This document shows, in pieces, positions 7,050-15,100 of a stretch of 22,746 bases of DNA; the first letter of the stretch is position 1; every line of letters starts with the position of its first letter. The stretch is taken from the NCBI GenBank assembly GCA_964481705.1, contig CAYZUC010000045.1:1-22746 (forward strand), in the 5' to 3' direction. The translations under genes and the position numbers were made by a program. The notes beneath the pieces were generated by a model. That model ran no database searches and had not been told where the DNA came from. It worked only from the letters and a program-made list of their open reading frames with translations. The DNA is from CAYZUC01 sp964481705 (GTDB lineage Bacteria; Bacillota; Clostridia; Lachnospirales; Lachnospiraceae).

Positions 7050-8882
7050 ATGGAAACATCCATTGAGGAACTGAAACGACAAGTACAGGAGCTGCGCGCC
7101 AACGAAAAAAGAGTAGAAAAGATAGAACTCCCTTCCAAGATTTATGAAGACATGACGATGGAGGAATATCAGGAAATCTACGCTTTGTATGGTAGTAGAA
7201 TTCGTGAGATAAAAGGCTGCAGCAAGAATAGTACAGAACCGTTCAAGTTTATTCAGAATACGGTCAAAATGATGTTTCCGATAGATCCGGTTAAAGTGAG
7301 GTCAGATTATGAAGAGCTTGCATCAGGCTATGAACCTTTTCTTACCTCCTTTTTTACAACCAAACAAGGAAATACGTTTCGTGTTATTTTAAGGGAGCGT
7401 ACGCAAAATATTAGTTTTTTTGATGTGTCGGAGCATTCCAATGATAAGAAGACAGAAATAATCCGAACAGCAGTAGCTTCGGACCGTCAGATGGAATTTC
7501 GGATGGAAAGGGATCCGTTGATTCGTGTTACAATCTATAAAGTAGAGATGAATCTTTATTTTGCCATTATTTCTATGCTTTGTGATGATGATGGATTAGA
7601 GGTAACAAGCAGAATTGTGAATAAGCTGTTTGGAGAGGCGGTTCTATATAAGTCAGGACAGAGAATCAAATCTGAGGTGGATACCGCAGCGAGAAGCAAG
7701 GATGAACTCTTTTGGTACCATTATCTCAAAGGCTTTTGCAAACAGGTTCATGTGCCGGGATATCAGGAAAGAGGAACTGCTTTTGAAAAGAAAAGCTGTC
7801 GAGCGGTATCAGAGGCTGATATCCTAAGCAAATTAGAGACTTATGCAAATCAGCTTGGTATTGAAATTACAGATGTTATGGAAGCAGCGTGGGCTGTTTT
7901 ATTATATTTTTCACGCGGCGATTCGGATATACTTTTTGGCATATCTGATGACGAACGGGGATACGAAAGTGTTCCTCTACGTGTAACGCTGGCGGATGAA
8001 TTTTCTTTCGATATGTTATCGCAAGACATTCACAATCGTAAGGTCCAGATGAAAGAACATATCGACGTAACCCTGAGGGATATGGAGATCTTACTGGGAT
8101 TGGAAACGCCTTTGTTTAATCATATAGTAAGCTTTCACAATATGTCTACGATGCACGAAGGAAAAGAAGCGCCCAAGAGTGGCAAGGTTTTACTCGGCAT
8201 GGTGACTTACCAGGAAGAACAGTGGAATTTTTGTTTACATGTTCGTTTCTTTCATGAGAGGATTGCTGTAAACGTAATATATAATGGTTGTAATTATGCG
8301 CAGGAAGCAGTCGAATCCCTGTTGACAATCTATATGAGTATTTTAAAAAAGATTGCATATCAGACTAACGTAATGGTTTATGACCTTCGGTATTCCGATC
8401 AAAAAAGGCTGGCTGAGATTGAAGAATATAGAGAGGCTATGGAATTACAAATCATACTTCAATTGAGCAGAATTGATTTTTGGAGTGATTTGCCGGTAGA
8501 TGAATTGGAGAGGGTCGTTTCTGTCAGCAAGCTGGAAAGCATGATGAGTGGAGATATTCTTCTTAAAAAAGGTGATTACGTAGAGACAGCTGATTTTATT
8601 ATATCAGGACATGTGCAATTAGCTGCAACCTCCTCACTTGGATGGGACAGACCTCTCATGCTGGAAAAGGAAGGTAATTTTGTTTCTAATGAATGGTATT
8701 TAACAGAAAGCATTTCTTCTGTTACAGCTATTGTTAATTCAGATGATACTCAATTGTTGAGGATTCCCGTAACGACGATGCGGAATCTGATGAATCGATA
8801 TTCTGGTGTTGGCCAGAAGGTCTTTTGTAAAGAACACGAAAGATTTCAAAAAATGGCAACACTTTGGATAAATACAGACTAA
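7050..8882 (+). CDS. Pseudo-condensation (NRPS-like) domain fused to a cNMP-binding fold
   Basis: A 610-residue protein with two recognisable parts. Residues about 30-450 follow the layout of a peptide-synthetase condensation domain: DPLIRVTIYKV (155-165), the strand before the active site, FWYHYLKGF (221-229), a helix and strand around 275-300 (DSDILFGI at 291-298), and ETPLFNHIVSFHN (352-364). The HHxxxDG active site reads MLCDDDG (176-182), so both histidines are lost while D-G stays; condensation activity is unlikely. Residues about 470-590 resemble a Crp-like cyclic-nucleotide-binding fold (GDILLKKGDY at 501-510, FIISGHVQL at 516-524), but the phosphate-binding arginine is absent (SSVTAIV at 556-562). 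The start is a short coiled coil. No adenylation or carrier domain is encoded here. It sits between two RsbW-like ATPases, so a scaffold or sensor role seems likelier than synthesis. The substrate or ligand is unknown. Confidence 0.72.
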   Translation: METSIEELKRQVQELRANEKRVEKIELPSKIYEDMTMEEYQEIYALYGSRIREIKGCSKNSTEPFKFIQNTVKMMFPIDPVKVRSDYEELASGYEPFLTSFFTTKQGNTFRVILRERTQNISFFDVSEHSNDKKTEIIRTAVASDRQMEFRMERDPLIRVTIYKVEMNLYFAIISMLCDDDGLEVTSRIVNKLFGEAVLYKSGQRIKSEVDTAARSKDELFWYHYLKGFCKQVHVPGYQERGTAFEKKSCRAVSEADILSKLETYANQLGIEITDVMEAAWAVLLYFSRGDSDILFGISDDERGYESVPLRVTLADEFSFDMLSQDIHNRKVQMKEHIDVTLRDMEILLGLETPLFNHIVSFHNMSTMHEGKEAPKSGKVLLGMVTYQEEQWNFCLHVRFFHERIAVNVIYNGCNYAQEAVESLLTIYMSILKKIAYQTNVMVYDLRYSDQKRLAEIEEYREAMELQIILQLSRIDFWSDLPVDELERVVSVSKLESMMSGDILLKKGDYVETADFIISGHVQLAATSSLGWDRPLMLEKEGNFVSNEWYLTESISSVTAIVNSDDTQLLRIPVTTMRNLMNRYSGVGQKVFCKEHERFQKMATLWINTD

Positions 8883-8884
8883 GG

Positions 8885-8891
8885 AAAGGGG
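8885..8891 (+). promoter_or_regulatory. Ribosome site that fixes the ATG at 8897
   Basis: AAAGGGG lies five bases before ATG 8897. The longer in-frame ATG at 8864 lies inside the preceding gene and has no ribosome site. Confidence 0.7.
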
Positions 8892-8896
8892 CAGCA

Positions 8897-9424
8897 ATGA
8901 AATCAAATATTATAAAACTTACATCCTCTATGGAGAAATCAGAAGAAGTATTTGATGAGGTACAAAAATGTGCAGTTTATGCAGATCTGTCAAATAAGGA
9001 TGCGTTGCATCTGAGACTTTTGGCAGAGGAATTGGTAGGAATGATTCGAGAGGTTCTTGCTGATTATGAGGCGACCATGTGGGTTGAGAATGAGAAAAAG
9101 GTATTTACGATTCATCTTGTTGCGAAGGCAAGACTTGGAAGTCAGCGAAAAGAACANNNNNNNNNNATCCTGGCTGATGGGGATGACTACAGTATGTACA
9201 TGGATTCCTATGCACCATTTGCTTCGGGTATTGAGAGCTCCGGCATGAATTATGTCAGCTTATGGTCTTTGAACCAATATCGTAATGCAGCATCCAGTCA
9301 AAGTGAGGAATGGGATGAACTGGAAAAGTCCATTGTGGCTAAGATTGCGGATGATGTAAGTGTTGGTGTTCAAAATGGAAAGGCTGAGGTCATTATTACT
9401 AAGGATTTCAGAAAGAAAATATAA
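8897..9424 (+). CDS. Degenerate GHKL-type ATPase / anti-sigma-like protein, with an internal sequence gap
   Basis: About 176 residues as written, interrupted by ten Ns (9157-9166). The first 75 residues (LSNKDALHLRLLAEELVGMIREV, positions 31-53, then a beta pair) resemble the front of a GHKL ATPase, and the last 40 (WDELEKSIVAKIADDV, a strand-helix-strand end) match a clostridial family annotated as ATP-binding protein. The N box lacks its Asn (EELVGM) and no G1 or G2 box is visible, so ATP binding is doubtful. Both flanks of the gap are in one frame, but family members I recall carry more sequence here, so the gap may hide residues. It lies 14 bases after the pseudo-condensation gene and 21 before the STAS gene, in one operon. 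It may be a non-catalytic partner of the 6612-7034 ATPase or of the STAS protein. Confidence 0.6.
   Translation: MKSNIIKLTSSMEKSEEVFDEVQKCAVYADLSNKDALHLRLLAEELVGMIREVLADYEATMWVENEKKVFTIHLVAKARLGSQRKEXXXXILADGDDYSMYMDSYAPFASGIESSGMNYVSLWSLNQYRNAASSQSEEWDELEKSIVAKIADDVSVGVQNGKAEVIITKDFRKKI
9157..9166. other. Run of ten Ns (assembly join)
   Basis: Ten undetermined bases lie inside a coding region. The run length is a placeholder size often used for scaffold joins, so the true length is not known. Coding sense continues in frame on both sides. Confidence 0.95.
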
Positions 9425-9445
9425 TAATCTAGGAGGGTAATTGAT

Positions 9446-9742
9446 ATGACAATCGAGAAAAAATGTGAAGGTACAAATTGTACGTTTGAGGTGGGTGGCA
9501 GACTTGACACGATGACTGCTCCTGAACTTGAGAAGGAGGTTAACGGATTAGACAGCTCTGTTACAGATTTTGTACTTGATTTCTCAAAGCTTGAGTATAT
9601 TTCATCAGCAGGTCTTCGTGTGGTACTTTCCGCACAGAAGAAGATGAATGTTCAAGGCTCTATGGTAGTAAAGAACTGTAACGACGTGGTTCGTGAAGTG
9701 TTCGATATTACTGGATTCTCAGATATTCTGACAATTCAATAA
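9446..9742 (+). CDS. STAS-domain anti-sigma factor antagonist (RsbV/SpoIIAA-like)
   Basis: A 98-residue single STAS domain. The strand FVLDFSKLEYISSAGLRVV (42-60) is the switch region, where the serine phosphorylated by an RsbW-type kinase lies; here S53 or S54 in ISSAGLR. The family usually has Asp-Ser-Ser/Thr-Gly; here Ile replaces the Asp and Ala follows the Ser pair, a variation seen in many STAS proteins. When dephosphorylated it would bind the ATPase encoded at 6612-7034 and free that protein's client. It has the strongest ribosome site of the cassette (AGGAGGG at 9431-9437, eight bases before ATG 9446), which fits a need for excess antagonist. No PP2C phosphatase is encoded in the window, so the activating signal must come from elsewhere. 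No terminator follows, so the niaR-like gene may share the transcript. Confidence 0.92.
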   Translation: MTIEKKCEGTNCTFEVGGRLDTMTAPELEKEVNGLDSSVTDFVLDFSKLEYISSAGLRVVLSAQKKMNVQGSMVVKNCNDVVREVFDITGFSDILTIQ

Positions 9743-9798
9743 AAGATAGAATGGAATCAGTGACGCAGATTTATGGTTGCTGATTCTTTGATTACGAT

Positions 9799-9803
9799 GG
9801 AGG
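9799..9803 (+). promoter_or_regulatory. Ribosome site that fixes the ATG at 9812
   Basis: GGAGG lies eight bases before ATG 9812. The upstream in-frame ATGs at 9773 and 9797 have no such site, and starting at 9812 gives the length and N terminus usual for NiaR proteins. Confidence 0.7.
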
Positions 9804-9811
9804 CCGGCGAA

Positions 9812-10327
9812 ATGGACGGGGATAAGAGAAGAAGAAAGATATTACAATTCTTGGTAGAGGCCAAGGAACCGGTAACAGGTCATATGCTTGCTGGTGAATT
9901 TGATGTCAGCAGACAGATTATTGTTCAGGATATTGCATTATTACGTGTTCAGAATAAAAACATACTATCCACAAATAAGGGCTACTTTATGTATCATAAT
10001 GAGGATACTGCAAACAAACACGAGCGGGTTTTCCGTGTGAAGCATACCAGTGACCAAATACTGGACGAATTTTTTACTATTGTGGATCTGGGTGGTCATG
10101 TTCTGGATTTGTTTGTGGAACATGAGATTTATGGACAGATTCAGGTAGACTTGATTATCAATAATCGCGTCGATGCAAAGGATTTCTATGAGAAACTAAA
10201 GAACTCGAGTGCCGCACCGTTGAGTCTTTTAACAGATGGATATCATTATCATACGGTTGAGGCAGATACAGAGCAGCTTCTGGAATACATTGAGAATGCT
10301 CTAAAAGAGAAAGGCTTTATGGAATGA
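9812..10327 (+). CDS. niaR: NiaR-type transcriptional repressor (HTH plus 3H domain)
   Basis: A 171-residue protein. Residues 5-57 form a winged helix-turn-helix of the HTH_11 type (VTGHMLAGEFDVSRQIIVQDI at 21-41 is the recognition part). Residues about 72-165 form the 3H domain, named for conserved histidines: VKHTSDQILDE has H78 and E86, and DGYHYHTVE has H145 and H147, matching the metal site known from the Thermotoga family member. NiaR represses nicotinate or NAD salvage and uptake genes when nicotinate is bound, so it reports NAD supply. No niacin transporter or nadABC gene lies next to it, which is unusual. The gene overlaps the next one at ATGA (10324-10327), so the two are translated together. 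That pairing is the odd part of this locus. Confidence 0.88.
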   Translation: MDGDKRRRKILQFLVEAKEPVTGHMLAGEFDVSRQIIVQDIALLRVQNKNILSTNKGYFMYHNEDTANKHERVFRVKHTSDQILDEFFTIVDLGGHVLDLFVEHEIYGQIQVDLIINNRVDAKDFYEKLKNSSAAPLSLLTDGYHYHTVEADTEQLLEYIENALKEKGFME

Positions 10328-11235
10328 AGCATATTTTTATCATCAATGCAAACCTTAGCAATATGTACGATTCGGAGAAAATCCGAAAACAGCTTGCCAA
10401 TCGTGAGGATTTTGAGTATCTGGTATTTAATACAGAGTATCCCGGTCATGAGCAGGCGTTAACAGAACAGATGATTGATCTGTTTCAGGATGAGAAGATT
10501 CGATTGTATTGTTGCGGTGGGAGTGGAACCTTTTACCATATGATTAATGGGATACGTGATTTGGAACAGACTGAGATCGCGTTTCTTCCGTGTGGAATTT
10601 CATGTGATATTTTAAAATGTTTTGGCACCGATCGCAGATACTTTCATAATATTGACCGACTGATAGAAGGCGAGATATTGCCACTTGACCTTATCCAGAC
10701 GGAGAAGTTTCGAAGCATGAATACGATTGCGGCAGGCGCTGGAGTAATGGGTACGCAGAAAATCGAACGGATCCGTAAGTCCAGTAAGGTTTGGGAGCCA
10801 CTCGCATATAGTGGTACAGGATTGGCGAGTCTATTATTTGACCGAACGGATGATTATGAGATTGAAATCGATGGTAAGGATTATAGTGGCCGATATAAGC
10901 AGGTGTTTATTGGAAACGGATGCTGCTTTGGCGGAAAATTTTATCCGGTACCGGACACGAAGCCAAATGATGGGGTACTGAGCTTCCTGCTTTTGCATGA
11001 TATAAAGAATAGTATTCTTCTGAAGGTCATGAAGAATTATCAAATGGGTGATATTGAGACTATGCGGAATTATGCTGATATTCTTACCGGAGAGAGTTTC
11101 CGTATTCGCAGTAAAAGCGGCAAGAAGATCATGTTTAATTGTGATGGTGAATTTGAATCAGAGGAAGTTTTGGAAGGAAAAGTAGAAAAACAAAAGCTAA
11201 AGTTTATTGTGCCTGCTGGAGTTCAATTACAGTAA
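10324..11235 (+). CDS. Diacylglycerol/lipid kinase family protein with a GGSGT variant
   Basis: A 303-residue protein of the DagK/YegS/LCB5 fold. The nucleotide motif normally GGDGT is GGSGT (65-69; S67 replaces Asp). The second loop, usually PxGTxNDF, is PCGISCDI, also altered. The C-terminal half keeps GAGVMG, GNGCCFGGKFYPVP, DGVLSFLLL and the acidic DGE (274-276). The family phosphorylates diacylglycerol or other lipids with ATP; whether this copy is active is uncertain given the two changes, though such variants recur in clostridial sets. It begins within the stop of the niaR-like gene (ATGA) and has no separate ribosome site. It ends 19 bases before the hybrid kinase gene. A role in lipid recycling coupled to NAD status would be speculative. 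Confidence 0.75.
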   Translation: MKHIFIINANLSNMYDSEKIRKQLANREDFEYLVFNTEYPGHEQALTEQMIDLFQDEKIRLYCCGGSGTFYHMINGIRDLEQTEIAFLPCGISCDILKCFGTDRRYFHNIDRLIEGEILPLDLIQTEKFRSMNTIAAGAGVMGTQKIERIRKSSKVWEPLAYSGTGLASLLFDRTDDYEIEIDGKDYSGRYKQVFIGNGCCFGGKFYPVPDTKPNDGVLSFLLLHDIKNSILLKVMKNYQMGDIETMRNYADILTGESFRIRSKSGKKIMFNCDGEFESEEVLEGKVEKQKLKFIVPAGVQLQ

Positions 11236-11243
11236 GGTTAGAT

Positions 11244-11250
11244 CGGAGGT
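11244..11250 (+). promoter_or_regulatory. Ribosome site that fixes the ATG at 11255
   Basis: CGGAGGT lies just before ATG 11255. The earlier in-frame ATG at 11207 is inside the lipid-kinase gene and has no ribosome site. Confidence 0.75.
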
Positions 11251-11254
11251 ACTT

Positions 11255-13960
11255 ATGTACGGAGCAATGAAAGAGAAGTATATATCAAGATTTATTTATT
11301 GGCTGTTTGTCATGATAAGCCTGTTTTTTATTCTGTTTCGAGAAAGTCTTGGAGTACCTCTTTTTCAGGTGATTCTTATGGGTACATCGATTGTACTTGG
11401 ATTCTTGGCAACTTATATAAAATCAATTCCGATTAGAGCGCAAGGTATCTTTATTTCTACCATTCTTCAGGTGTGTATCCTGGCGCATGGTATTGCACAT
11501 CAGAATTTTAACTCGTTGTTGGGAATCTGTCTTACGGTTGTATGTCTTTCGTCACTATACAATGATGTTACCGTCATTTTGGTTCAGATGGGTTTGGTTT
11601 CCTTCTTCTATGTGATTCTGGGACTGTTTGATCGTGATATACTTGTGATTGGTGTAAAAAATGGCGGAGAGCTGATGCTTCGCCTGTTATGCTTTTATAT
11701 AGGAAGTTGGATGCTGGTTACATTAATTCGATGGAACACTAGAAATTATCGTGCGGCTCAACAGAAGAGCCAGAGTATGGAGGATTTATTCCGTGTTGTA
11801 GAAATGAAGAAAATTGAGGCTGAGCAGGCCACGAAGGCAAAATCAGATTTTCTTGCAAATATGAGTCATGAGATTCGTACGCCAATGAACGCAATTTGCG
11901 GTATGAGTGAGCTTCTGGCCAGAACAGAACTGTCTCCCATTGAAATGGAGTATGTTAATACAATTCGCAACTCATCGAATTCTTTATTGGAAATTATCAA
12001 TGATATTCTTGATTTTTCCAAGATAGATGCGGGAAAGATGGAGCTGATTCCGGTCGAGTATTCGATTACGTCTACAATAAATGATCTTCAGAGCCTGATT
12101 AATTCCAAAATTGCGAGTAAGGATATTGCCTTTGTTATTGATGTGAATCCGTCTCTTCCTTCTTTGCTGTATGGTGATGAAACGAGAATAAAGCAGATAC
12201 TTTTAAATCTTTTAACAAATGCCGCAAAGTTTACAACACAAGGCAGGATTCGTCTTGGTATCGATTATGAACCATTGGAAGAGAATGTAATACGTATGTT
12301 CTTTGAGGTAGAGGATACCGGAATGGGTGTGAAACCGGAGGAGCAGGAGAAGATTTTTCATAAGTTTTCCCAAGCGGATACGAAGAGAAATCGTAATATA
12401 CAAGGAACCGGTCTTGGATTGTCGATTACGCAACAGCTTGCCAATATGATGGATGGAGATATTTCCCTCGAGAGTGAGTACGGTAAGGGAAGCAATTTCC
12501 ATGTTAATCTCGTTCAAAAGGTAGCTGACCAGACACCCATGTGCAGCATGGAGCATGGTTCGGAGTATCAGTTCTATTTGATGGAGCCTAATGAGTATTA
12601 TGCAGAAAGCATTATGAAACAGTTTACTACGCTTCAGATTCCATTTGAAAGAATTACGGAAGAGGAGATGGAGAGCAAGATTAAGGATCATGAATCTACC
12701 TATTTGTTCTTTGACTTTTCCAGATACTATTCTATTGTTAATACGTATTCTGATAAATGGGAGCATATTACCTGCGTGGCAATGGGTGGTACAAACGACT
12801 ATCTGGAAAAAGAGCTTCCGGGTGCTATGTTATTTATCCGAAAACCATTGAGCGTATATGGAGTCGTTTCTATTCTGAATGGTTCGAATCTATATAGTGG
12901 AAATGGTGATAATAAGTCCATCAATAATTTCTTTGCACCAGATGCCAGAGTACTCGTGGTGGATGACAATATTGTGAATCAAAAGGTAGCTGAGGGATTC
13001 CTGGATACATACAAAATGAAAACAGTTCTGGCTTCCAGTGGACAGGAAGCAATTGATATCATTTCGGATGATCATGATTTTGATTTAATATTGATGGATC
13101 ACATGATGCCGGGAATGGATGGTGTGGAGGCTACCAAGAGAATACGATCGCTTGGGGATGAGTATACGAGCAAGGTTCCTATTGTAGCACTTACTGCAAA
13201 TGCAATTAAGGGCGTTGATAAGATGTTTTTGGAGAATGGCTTCAACGGATTTCTTGCAAAACCGATTGAGATCAAGATGTTTGGTATTGTGATGGATAGG
13301 TGGATACCAAAAGAAAAACAGCTTCAATATTACAAGGATGAGAAGAACGAACCAATAAAGGATACAGAGCCACAGGAGCTTCCGTCGATTGAGGGTGTTG
13401 ATTCCGAGAAGGGAATGACTTATGTCGGCAATCGAGATGCATATATGAAGATTTTAAAGGTAGTATATGGAGATGGGGATAGTAAAATCAAGTTGCTTCG
13501 GGAGTATGCCGAAAAGGGTGATTATGATAATTATACCATTGAAGCGCATGCATTAAAGAGCGTTGCTGCGAGTATTGGGGCAACAGCCCTGTCGGAAGAG
13601 GCAAAACGTCATGAATTGGCAGGCAAGAGTGGAGAGTATGATACCATACGTGACGGTTATCAGGACCTGATTGCACAGTTCCGTATATTACTGGATAATA
13701 TCAAGCCTTATGTCGCAGAGGAAGAAGATAGTCAAAGGATAGAAGATCAAAACCTCCCGGCAATTGAAAAGGTGGAGCTTATGAATCGTATTAAGGCCAT
13801 TGTCGATTTAATCGAGGGATTTGAAACCGATGAGGCGGAAACCAAGCTGAAGGAACTGTTATCTTATGATTGTGGTGATAAGAAAGCGTTATTAGAAAAA
13901 GCACTTCATCTAATTCAGGATTACCAGTTTGATGAAGCATTGGAGCTTCTTAACGCCTAA
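11255..13960 (+). CDS. Membrane hybrid histidine kinase with receiver and HPt domains
   Basis: A 901-residue sensor kinase. Residues 10-160 contain about six membrane helices with little extracellular sequence, so the signal is probably sensed in or near the membrane. The dimerisation domain has the phospho-His in MSHEIRTPMN (H205). The ATPase domain has the N box LLTNAAKF, G1 DTGMG and G2 GTGLGLS (384-390). Residues about 430-545 look like a receiver-type domain without its Asp. A true receiver follows (about 563-690): D570-D571, acceptor D615 in LMDHMMPGMDG and K669. An HPt domain has H765 in HALKSVAASIG. The last 75 residues form a helical tail with no name I can give. It can run a complete His-Asp-His phosphorelay alone. 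The receiver/HD-GYP protein encoded 18 bases downstream is the natural acceptor. Confidence 0.93.
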   Translation: MYGAMKEKYISRFIYWLFVMISLFFILFRESLGVPLFQVILMGTSIVLGFLATYIKSIPIRAQGIFISTILQVCILAHGIAHQNFNSLLGICLTVVCLSSLYNDVTVILVQMGLVSFFYVILGLFDRDILVIGVKNGGELMLRLLCFYIGSWMLVTLIRWNTRNYRAAQQKSQSMEDLFRVVEMKKIEAEQATKAKSDFLANMSHEIRTPMNAICGMSELLARTELSPIEMEYVNTIRNSSNSLLEIINDILDFSKIDAGKMELIPVEYSITSTINDLQSLINSKIASKDIAFVIDVNPSLPSLLYGDETRIKQILLNLLTNAAKFTTQGRIRLGIDYEPLEENVIRMFFEVEDTGMGVKPEEQEKIFHKFSQADTKRNRNIQGTGLGLSITQQLANMMDGDISLESEYGKGSNFHVNLVQKVADQTPMCSMEHGSEYQFYLMEPNEYYAESIMKQFTTLQIPFERITEEEMESKIKDHESTYLFFDFSRYYSIVNTYSDKWEHITCVAMGGTNDYLEKELPGAMLFIRKPLSVYGVVSILNGSNLYSGNGDNKSINNFFAPDARVLVVDDNIVNQKVAEGFLDTYKMKTVLASSGQEAIDIISDDHDFDLILMDHMMPGMDGVEATKRIRSLGDEYTSKVPIVALTANAIKGVDKMFLENGFNGFLAKPIEIKMFGIVMDRWIPKEKQLQYYKDEKNEPIKDTEPQELPSIEGVDSEKGMTYVGNRDAYMKILKVVYGDGDSKIKLLREYAEKGDYDNYTIEAHALKSVAASIGATALSEEAKRHELAGKSGEYDTIRDGYQDLIAQFRILLDNIKPYVAEEEDSQRIEDQNLPAIEKVELMNRIKAIVDLIEGFETDEAETKLKELLSYDCGDKKALLEKALHLIQDYQFDEALELLNA

Positions 13961-13978
13961 GGAGAGAATGGAGAACAA

Positions 13979-15040
13979 ATGAGAAAACATATTTTGGTGG
14001 TAGATGACAATAAGGCGAATCTAACGATGGCAAAAGAGGCCTTGATGGGGACGTATGATCTGAATCTGGTTATTTCCGGTCAGCAGGCACTTCAATATTT
14101 AAGCAAAAGGACAACAGATTTGATTTTACTTGATATTAATATGCCGGAAATGAATGGAATTGAGACCATGAAAAAGATTCGGGAGCATTCGGAATGGAGT
14201 CAGATTCCGGTTATTTTTCTTACGGCTGACACCAATGCAAGTACAGAGATTGAATGCCTGGATCTTGGTGCTGTGGATTTTATCGGGAAACCCTTTGTGC
14301 CGCAGATTATGTTATCAAGAATAGCTCGTACACTGGAGCTTGAGGAGTATCGTTCTTCTCTGGAGAAGGCTGTACAGAAGAAAACAGAACAGATTGAACA
14401 GCTTCAAAGAAGAGTTATCATAAGCTTTGCGAATATTATTGAGAGCAGAGATGATTTTACCGGTCAGCATGTAAAAAGGACGAGCGCCTATGTACGTGCA
14501 ATTGCGGAGGAACTTAAAAATCGAGGAATGTATCCTGAAACTTTGACGGAATCGAATCATTATCTTGAGAATATGTGTAAGGCAGCGCCGATGCACGATA
14601 TTGGAAAGATTCGTATTTCGGATACGATTCTTTGCAAGCCGGGGAAACTAACAGATGAAGAATTTGATATCATGAAAACACATACCACAGAGGGTGAAAA
14701 GATTCTGGAAGCAACGATGAAAGGAATCGAAAGGGAAAGTTATCTTTTGATGGCACGAGATATGGCCTTATATCATCATGAGAAGTGGAATGGAGCCGGG
14801 TATCCAACCGGTATTGCCGGAGAGGAGATACCACTGTGTGCTAGGGTAATGGCAGTTGCAGATGTATTTGATGCATTAATCAGCAAGAGATGCTATAAGG
14901 ATCCTATGCCTATGGACAAGGCGTTCGGAATTATTGAGGAATCCATGGGATCTCATTTTGACCCGGTGATTGCAGGTGTATTTTTGGACATTCGCCCGAA
15001 GATAGAAGAGCTTTCACAAATGGATTTAACGGATCTTTAG
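13979..15040 (+). CDS. Response regulator with HD-GYP c-di-GMP phosphodiesterase domain
   Basis: A 353-residue protein. Residues 1-120 form a receiver with D9-D10, phospho-acceptor D52 (LLDINMPEMNG), T83 and K104. A short coiled coil (122-145) joins it to an HD-GYP domain (about 146-345). That domain has H206-D207 in MHDIGKI, H266-H267 in HHEKWNGAGYP (GYP at 274-276) and ARVMAVADVFDAL, so the metal-binding set looks intact and the protein should hydrolyse c-di-GMP (or a related cyclic dinucleotide), lowering the pool. Its gene is 18 bases after the hybrid kinase, which very probably phosphorylates it. No GGDEF cyclase is encoded in the window. A weak AT-rich hairpin follows at 15062-15085. 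ATG 13979 follows GGAGA (13970-13974). Confidence 0.93.
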   Translation: MRKHILVVDDNKANLTMAKEALMGTYDLNLVISGQQALQYLSKRTTDLILLDINMPEMNGIETMKKIREHSEWSQIPVIFLTADTNASTEIECLDLGAVDFIGKPFVPQIMLSRIARTLELEEYRSSLEKAVQKKTEQIEQLQRRVIISFANIIESRDDFTGQHVKRTSAYVRAIAEELKNRGMYPETLTESNHYLENMCKAAPMHDIGKIRISDTILCKPGKLTDEEFDIMKTHTTEGEKILEATMKGIERESYLLMARDMALYHHEKWNGAGYPTGIAGEEIPLCARVMAVADVFDALISKRCYKDPMPMDKAFGIIEESMGSHFDPVIAGVFLDIRPKIEELSQMDLTDL

Positions 15041-15061
15041 TGAATATTTGCTAAGATTCTG

Positions 15062-15085
15062 CAAAAGAATGATATTGTTCTTTTG
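15062..15085 (+). terminator. Weak hairpin after the HD-GYP gene
   Basis: CAAAAGAA (15062-15069) pairs with TTCTTTTG (15078-15085) around a short loop. The stem is AT-rich and no T run follows, so it would be an inefficient terminator or a transcript-end stabiliser, just upstream of the pyruvate kinase promoter. Confidence 0.35.
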
Positions 15086-15100
15086 AATTGAATGGAAATA

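Noticed and set aside
7050..8882. Reading this gene as an active NRPS component
   Set aside because: Both active-site histidines are missing and no adenylation or carrier domain is encoded nearby.
9773..9811. Extra 13 residues at the start of the NiaR-like protein
   Set aside because: No ribosome site precedes the ATGs at 9773 or 9797, while GGAGG is well placed for 9812.
12212..12766. Open frame of 184 codons on the minus strand
   Set aside because: It lies fully inside the hybrid histidine kinase gene on the opposite strand, has no ribosome site, and its translation resembles no protein; it is a shadow of the real gene.
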